Assembly: GCA_963790075.1 (NCBI GenBank)
Contig: CAWBNG010000005.1
Coordinates: 186,001 to 250,000, forward strand
Length of the DNA: 64,000 bases
Reading direction: 5' to 3'
Source of the DNA: CAYOUV01 sp963790075
GTDB taxonomy: Bacteria; Chloroflexota; Anaerolineae; Anaerolineales; Villigracilaceae
In this document: piece after piece, positions 60,916 through 64,000 of the stretch
How positions within the stretch are numbered: the first letter of the stretch is position 1
How the letters are laid out: each line of letters opens with the position of its first letter
Notes under the pieces: generated by a model
Databases searched by the model: none
Told to the model about the DNA's origin: nothing
What the model saw: only the letters and a program-made list of their open reading frames with translations
Translations under genes and position numbers: made by a program

Positions 60916-61154
60916 TGCCTAACACAGCGTACCCCATCACTGCTGCGCAGTGCGGGGCGAGCGGCTGGACATGCGTCCAGCACTTTACTGGAAGAACACC
61001 AGCACCTTGCACTCCGTAACCGCTCCGCAGTTCACCCATACACCCTCCGGGCATAGGCGAGGACGATGACCTTACCCCCTACCGGGGACTGCGGCAGGAC
61101 AATGTCCTTTACAGGATGATATCCCTAACGGGACTCTGTCGCAAACCGTTGGGT
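60916..61154 (+). repeat. attC-like site d
   Basis: R'' GTGCCTAAC (60916-60924) is nearly complementary to the cassette 5' end TTGGCAC (60220-60226). R' GTTGGGT at 61148-61154 fits GTTRRRY exactly and, with G-U pairs, pairs over 7 positions with GCCTAAC. Length 239 bp, with several internal hairpins. Confidence 0.65.
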
Positions 61155-61276
61155 GGCTATAAATCGCAATTGCGCAGGCATACGCAGAGCAACTTGAATA
61201 TTGTCAACGATGAAGAAGATTACAACCGCTGGATAGAACATGTTAACGATGAACAATATCTAAAAGGAGATTGATC

Positions 61277-62176
61277 ATGAATATTGGACTACAAATTCCG
61301 TCTTATAAATACCCCGGCGGCACGGCTGCCATCCGCCCCAAACTGAAAGAAATTGTCACCACCGCAGAAGAAGCAGGATTTTACAGCCTGTGGGTTATGG
61401 ATCATTACTATCAAATCAAGGGCTTGTTCGGCAAATCCTATACCGACCCGATGATGGAAAGCTATACCACACTCGGATATTTTGCTGGATTAACTGAAAA
61501 AGCTTGTCTTGGTGTACTGGTAACGGGTGTTATTTATCGCCAGCCTTCTGTGCTGATGAAAATGGTCAACACCCTCGATATTCTCTCCGGTGGCCGTGCT
61601 TATCTCGGTATTGGCGCGGCCTGGTATGAAGAAGAAGCCAAAGGCTTTGGTATTCCCTACCCCTCCACATCCAAGCGCTTTGAGCAGTTGGAGGACAATC
61701 TGCAGCTCGCAAAGGCACTCTGGGGTGGTGATGAGACAGCTTTTGAGGGCCAGCATTTTTCTGCACCGGCAATCACCAATAATCCCCGCCCGCTCTCAAA
61801 GCCACATCCACGCATCATGATTGGCGGTATGGGCCCGAAGAAAACTCTGCGGTTGGTTGCTCAATATGCGGATGCCTGCAATTTCTTTGAAAGAGCAGGT
61901 ACAGAAAAGATGCAAAAAGCGCTCGACACGCTCAAAGCGCATTGCGAGAAACTGGAGCGCGATTACGACACCATTGAGAAAACGTCCCTGGGCACCGTGC
62001 ATCTTTCCGGGGATGATACGGTAGATGGCACCATCCGTCGTATTAAAGACCTTTCTGCGATGGGCTTCACCCATGCGATATTCAACATGCCGGATGTTTA
62101 CAAAATCACGCCGCTCGAAATCTTTCGCCAAAGAAATCATCCCAGCCGTAGCAGAACTCTAAGCAGAAAACGTTGA
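61277..62176 (+). CDS. LLM-class F420-dependent oxidoreductase (C-terminus shifted)
   Basis: 299 residues from ATG 61277 (AAAGGAG 7 bases upstream). TIM-barrel luciferase-like family: LKEIVTTAEEAGFYSLWVMDHYY, LSGGRAYLGIGAAWYEEEAKGFGIPYP, RIMIGGMGPKKTLRLVAQYADACNF. The enzyme uses flavin or F420H2 to reduce unknown substrates. After LEIF near 62130 one extra C shifts the frame; the original end KEIIPAVAEL stops at 62162. Cassette-borne cargo with GC closer to the core. Confidence 0.85.
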   Translation: MNIGLQIPSYKYPGGTAAIRPKLKEIVTTAEEAGFYSLWVMDHYYQIKGLFGKSYTDPMMESYTTLGYFAGLTEKACLGVLVTGVIYRQPSVLMKMVNTLDILSGGRAYLGIGAAWYEEEAKGFGIPYPSTSKRFEQLEDNLQLAKALWGGDETAFEGQHFSAPAITNNPRPLSKPHPRIMIGGMGPKKTLRLVAQYADACNFFERAGTEKMQKALDTLKAHCEKLERDYDTIEKTSLGTVHLSGDDTVDGTIRRIKDLSAMGFTHAIFNMPDVYKITPLEIFRQRNHPSRSRTLSRKR

Positions 62177-62178
62177 GT

Positions 62179-62307
62179 GCCACCCAACCCAAATTTCAGC
62201 GGACTTGGCTATGCCAAGATTGTACGCGGCGCGAAAATCTAAGTTTGGTTCGGGTAAAATCAACAATCGAAGTAAAAACGCCAAGACCGCTGAATAAACC
62301 GTTAGAC
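62179..62307 (+). repeat. attC-like site e (best preserved)
   Basis: R'' ACCCAAC (62182-62188), R' GTTAGAC (62301-62307). Inner arms TTCAGCGGACTTGGC (62195-62209) and GCCAAGACCGCTGAA (62280-62294) pair over 15 positions with one mismatch. GCCACCCAAC (62179-62188) is the exact reverse complement of the cassette 5' end GTTGGGTGGC (61148-61157). Size 126-129 bp, typical of attC. Confidence 0.75.
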
Positions 62308-62329
62308 GGCTAAGACGAATATTCTAGTT

Positions 62330-62959
62330 ATGATCTTTCTTTTAGGTGGTCCCCCAAAAGTTGGAAAATCAATAATAGCCAATGAGATTCGGCAGAAATA
62401 TGCTGTAAGTGTTGTTTCAACAGATACCCTCGGTGCAGTGCTGGAGAATGTCCTAAGCCCAGAATCGGTACCAGACTTGTTTGTTTTTGACAAATTTAAT
62501 AAAATGCCCATGGCGGAACGAGTGGAGTTGGTAACGAAGGATCCTGCAAAGCTTATTGATTATGTGAGAAAGGAAAGTCATGTTGTCTGGAAAGCGGTAG
62601 ATGCTTATATCAAGAGAGAAAATGATGATGGACGAGATGTACTGATTGAAGGAGTTGCTGTTCTTCCCGAATTGATGAGGCAGCTTGAGAATATTCCTCA
62701 TCGGGTTGTATTTATCGGAAATCAAGGAAAAAATCACAAGGAGAACATCAAGAATTCTGCTGAAGAGAATGAGCATGATTGGATTCGAGATGTAAGCGAC
62801 CAATATATTAGCGCTTTTGCAATGTTTGTGAATCGGATGAGTGCCCACATCGAGCAGGAAGCCAAAAAGTACGGCTTCGAGTATATAGAGATGGACAAAG
62901 AGTTATTCGGGAAAGTGACGGAAGATGTTATGAAATCACTGGGATTGAGCGCCAGCTAA
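62330..62959 (+). CDS. P-loop kinase-like protein (cassette-borne)
   Basis: 209 residues beginning MIFLLGGPPKVGKSIIANEI, a Walker A (GGPPKVGKS), with DVLIEGVAVLPELM as a possible strand-3 Asp/Glu region. It resembles 2-phosphoglycerate kinase or zeta-toxin-like P-loop kinases. No antitoxin is seen. It starts 23 bp after R' of site e, and its TAA stop lies inside the next R'' (GCTAAC), a hallmark of integron cassettes. Confidence 0.7.
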   Translation: MIFLLGGPPKVGKSIIANEIRQKYAVSVVSTDTLGAVLENVLSPESVPDLFVFDKFNKMPMAERVELVTKDPAKLIDYVRKESHVVWKAVDAYIKRENDDGRDVLIEGVAVLPELMRQLENIPHRVVFIGNQGKNHKENIKNSAEENEHDWIRDVSDQYISAFAMFVNRMSAHIEQEAKKYGFEYIEMDKELFGKVTEDVMKSLGLSAS

Positions 62960-63315
62960 CACCGCGTGCACTCTGTCTCGCTTCGCTCGCAGAGCGAACG
63001 GCTGGACAGGTGGGGAGCCCAAGCGCTCATGCGCTTTGGGTGGGTGATGTTCGCCTGAAGCTCACTCGCCCGATCTGCGCCGTTTTCACCTGTGCCTGCG
63101 GCGCGGGTGCAGGCAAGCAGTTTTCTACGCCTTATCTTTTTTCTGGCTGGACGGCTTCGGCCTGGACGGCAAGCGCTTGACTCGCTTAAGGCGGGATATA
63201 TGCCTTGACAGATGACAGGTATTTATCGGCAAATCGCGCAGGAATTCATCTAAAAAATGTCACTTGCAATCTATGTGTAATTAGGTGGATCGTGCAACCA
63301 AATCGTTCGTTAGGT
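62951..63315 (+). repeat. attC-like site f, probable array end
   Basis: GCCAGCTAAC (62951-62960) matches the complement of the cassette 5' end GTTAGACGGC in 8 of 10 positions. The first candidate R' is GTTAGGT (63309-63315), making the site 365 bp; extra sequence may have been inserted. The interior has the GAGCGAACGGCTGGAC-type block also seen in sites c and d. Confidence 0.5.
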
Positions 63316-63326
63316 AGTACATTGAT

Positions 63327-63360
63327 AAGCACCGCTCTACGGCTAGCGAGAGCGGTGCTT
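63327..63360. terminator. Hairpin between cassette array and tail genes
   Basis: AAGCACCGCTCT (63327-63338) pairs with AGAGCGGTGCTT (63349-63360). No good T run on either strand; it may serve as terminator for the convergent tail gene. The rest of 63000-63406 has no gene. Confidence 0.45.
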
Positions 63361-63406
63361 GTTGAGCAAATGATCTTGTCAGGGCTCGAATTTAAAACAT
63401 GTTAAT

Positions 63407-63838
63407 TTAGGCTCGTTCTATTTTCTCTACAACTATTTCAACCTCCTCAACTAACGTTCCGTTTTCGGCAGCGCTGAGCTTACTCAATTTCCACCGGCAC
63501 GGCCAGGCTTCGAAAACATTGTAGCGCATTATCTCACTGCCATCATCACCACATATGATTACGGAACCGGATTTTCGTTCGATATGGCCATCCATGACCA
63601 CTTTATACCAACTCCACAATTCACTATTATTATTGAACCCCCGACGCAGCAGGAGATTGGAACATGTGGTCCTGGCCGGTCGTTTTCGGACTGTCGTGTC
63701 ATCACCATCAGCTGTGTAGGCTACTTCGGTAGTGGATTCTAGTCCTTCTACTTCCAAAAAAGCCCCTTGCGTTACTCCCTCGATTTCTACCTTGAAGTTA
63801 AAGTTTCCAATATGGTCAAATTCCCTGCGATTTGGCAT
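63407..63838 (-). CDS. Phage-tail tube protein (T4 gp19-like)
   Basis: 143 residues, AAGGAG 6 bases before ATG. DHIGNFNFKVEIEGVTQGAFLEVEGLESTTEV is the tail-tube opening, and the C-terminus LVEEVEIVVEKIERA is typical. Such proteins form the inner tube of contractile tails, type VI-like or extracellular injection systems. A paralogue lies immediately upstream at the right edge. It could belong to a prophage or a contractile injection system; this window is too short to decide. Confidence 0.85.
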   Translation of the reverse strand: MPNRREFDHIGNFNFKVEIEGVTQGAFLEVEGLESTTEVAYTADGDDTTVRKRPARTTCSNLLLRRGFNNNSELWSWYKVVMDGHIERKSGSVIICGDDGSEIMRYNVFEAWPCRWKLSKLSAAENGTLVEEVEIVVEKIERA

Positions 63839-63936
63839 CGTTTTCTCCTTGGCTTAGATTTTTATGAACATTCGTTTCCAATTTTGGCTTTCTTATTTCA
63901 GCCTTAAAGACAATCAACCTGATCAGGATAGCTTTA

Positions 63937-64000
63937 CTATCCGCGTTCCAATTTTTCTATAACCAATTCGACCTCCTCTACTGGCACTGGCTGCCCGTTC
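63937..64000 (-). CDS. Second tail-tube protein, C-terminal fragment
   Basis: The minus strand encodes ...NGQPVPVEEVELVIEKLERG-stop (TAG at 63937-63939), clearly paralogous to the end of the neighbouring tube protein. The rest lies beyond the right edge. A 98-bp gap separates the two genes, which run in the same direction. Confidence 0.75.
   Translation of the reverse strand, partial: NGQPVPVEEVELVIEKLERG

Noticed and set aside
56470..63406. Integron integrase gene or attI site
   Set aside because: No tyrosine-recombinase motifs (R..HxxR..Y) appear in any frame I read. The cassette array may have its integrase outside the window or none.
1..64000. CRISPR array
   Set aside because: No set of short identical repeats with regular spacers is visible anywhere, including the accessory region.

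Overview
The window looks like a chromosomal segment from an uncultured or poorly studied Chloroflexota bacterium, most likely class Anaerolineae. Supporting this are a GC-rich core, DnaC-like loaders with two AAA+ domains, operons of SHOCT-like and DUF4097 proteins, a two-gene GcvPA/GcvPB glycine decarboxylase, a Bacillus/Chloroflexus-type LexA box, and glycogen and arsenic-methylation genes. This placement is inferred from gene content only; no 16S rRNA is present.

Layout. 1-1.7 kb: a peroxide-defence block on the minus strand (KatG start, PerR-like regulator, peroxiredoxin). The peroxiredoxin has an in-frame TGA at the peroxidatic-cysteine codon followed by a SECIS-like hairpin, so it is probably a selenoprotein. 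1.7-7.4 kb: fmt, two small membrane proteins, and a tandem glycine riboswitch driving gcvH-gcvPA-gcvPB. 7.6-12.1 kb: an MscS channel (frameshifted), DinB, DUF1786 and hypotheticals. 12.1-16 kb: arsR-arsM plus a 32-residue Cys-rich peptide, then a TetR regulator with a near-perfect operator and two SDR genes. 16-21.7 kb: a minus-strand operon in which four proteins share one SHOCT-like helical motif, together with two MFS transporters. 22-28.5 kb: lexA, then the minus-strand tRNA-tuf-rpmG-tRNA-secE-nusG-rplKAJL cluster with an acidic-repeat NusG. 28.6-37.4 kb: mnmA, cysteine desulfurase, phosphohexomutase, tatD, polyprenyl synthase, EamA, DUF177 and rpoD. 37.5-41.8 kb: a hybrid histidine kinase overlapping a REC-CpaE/TadZ-like protein. 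42-50.5 kb: metG with a structured leader, lipoproteins, GH15 and CBM48 glycogen-type proteins, a nucleosidase and an FTR1 iron permease. 50.6-55.1 kb: a replication operon (bifunctional nuclease, intein-containing dnaB, DnaD-like, double-AAA+ DnaC-like).

An IS element at 55.2-56.5 kb marks the switch to AT-rich accessory DNA. From about 58.0 to 63.3 kb, unrelated plus-strand genes alternate with attC-like sites. At these sites the 5' boundary of each gene unit is complementary to the R''-like box at its own 3' end. I interpret this as an integron cassette array without a visible integrase (CALIN-like). The right edge enters a minus-strand phage-tail or contractile-injection cluster with two paralogous tube proteins.

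At least five otherwise conserved genes carry single-base indels, mostly in short homopolymers. This suggests assembly errors, so the broken calls should be read with that in mind.
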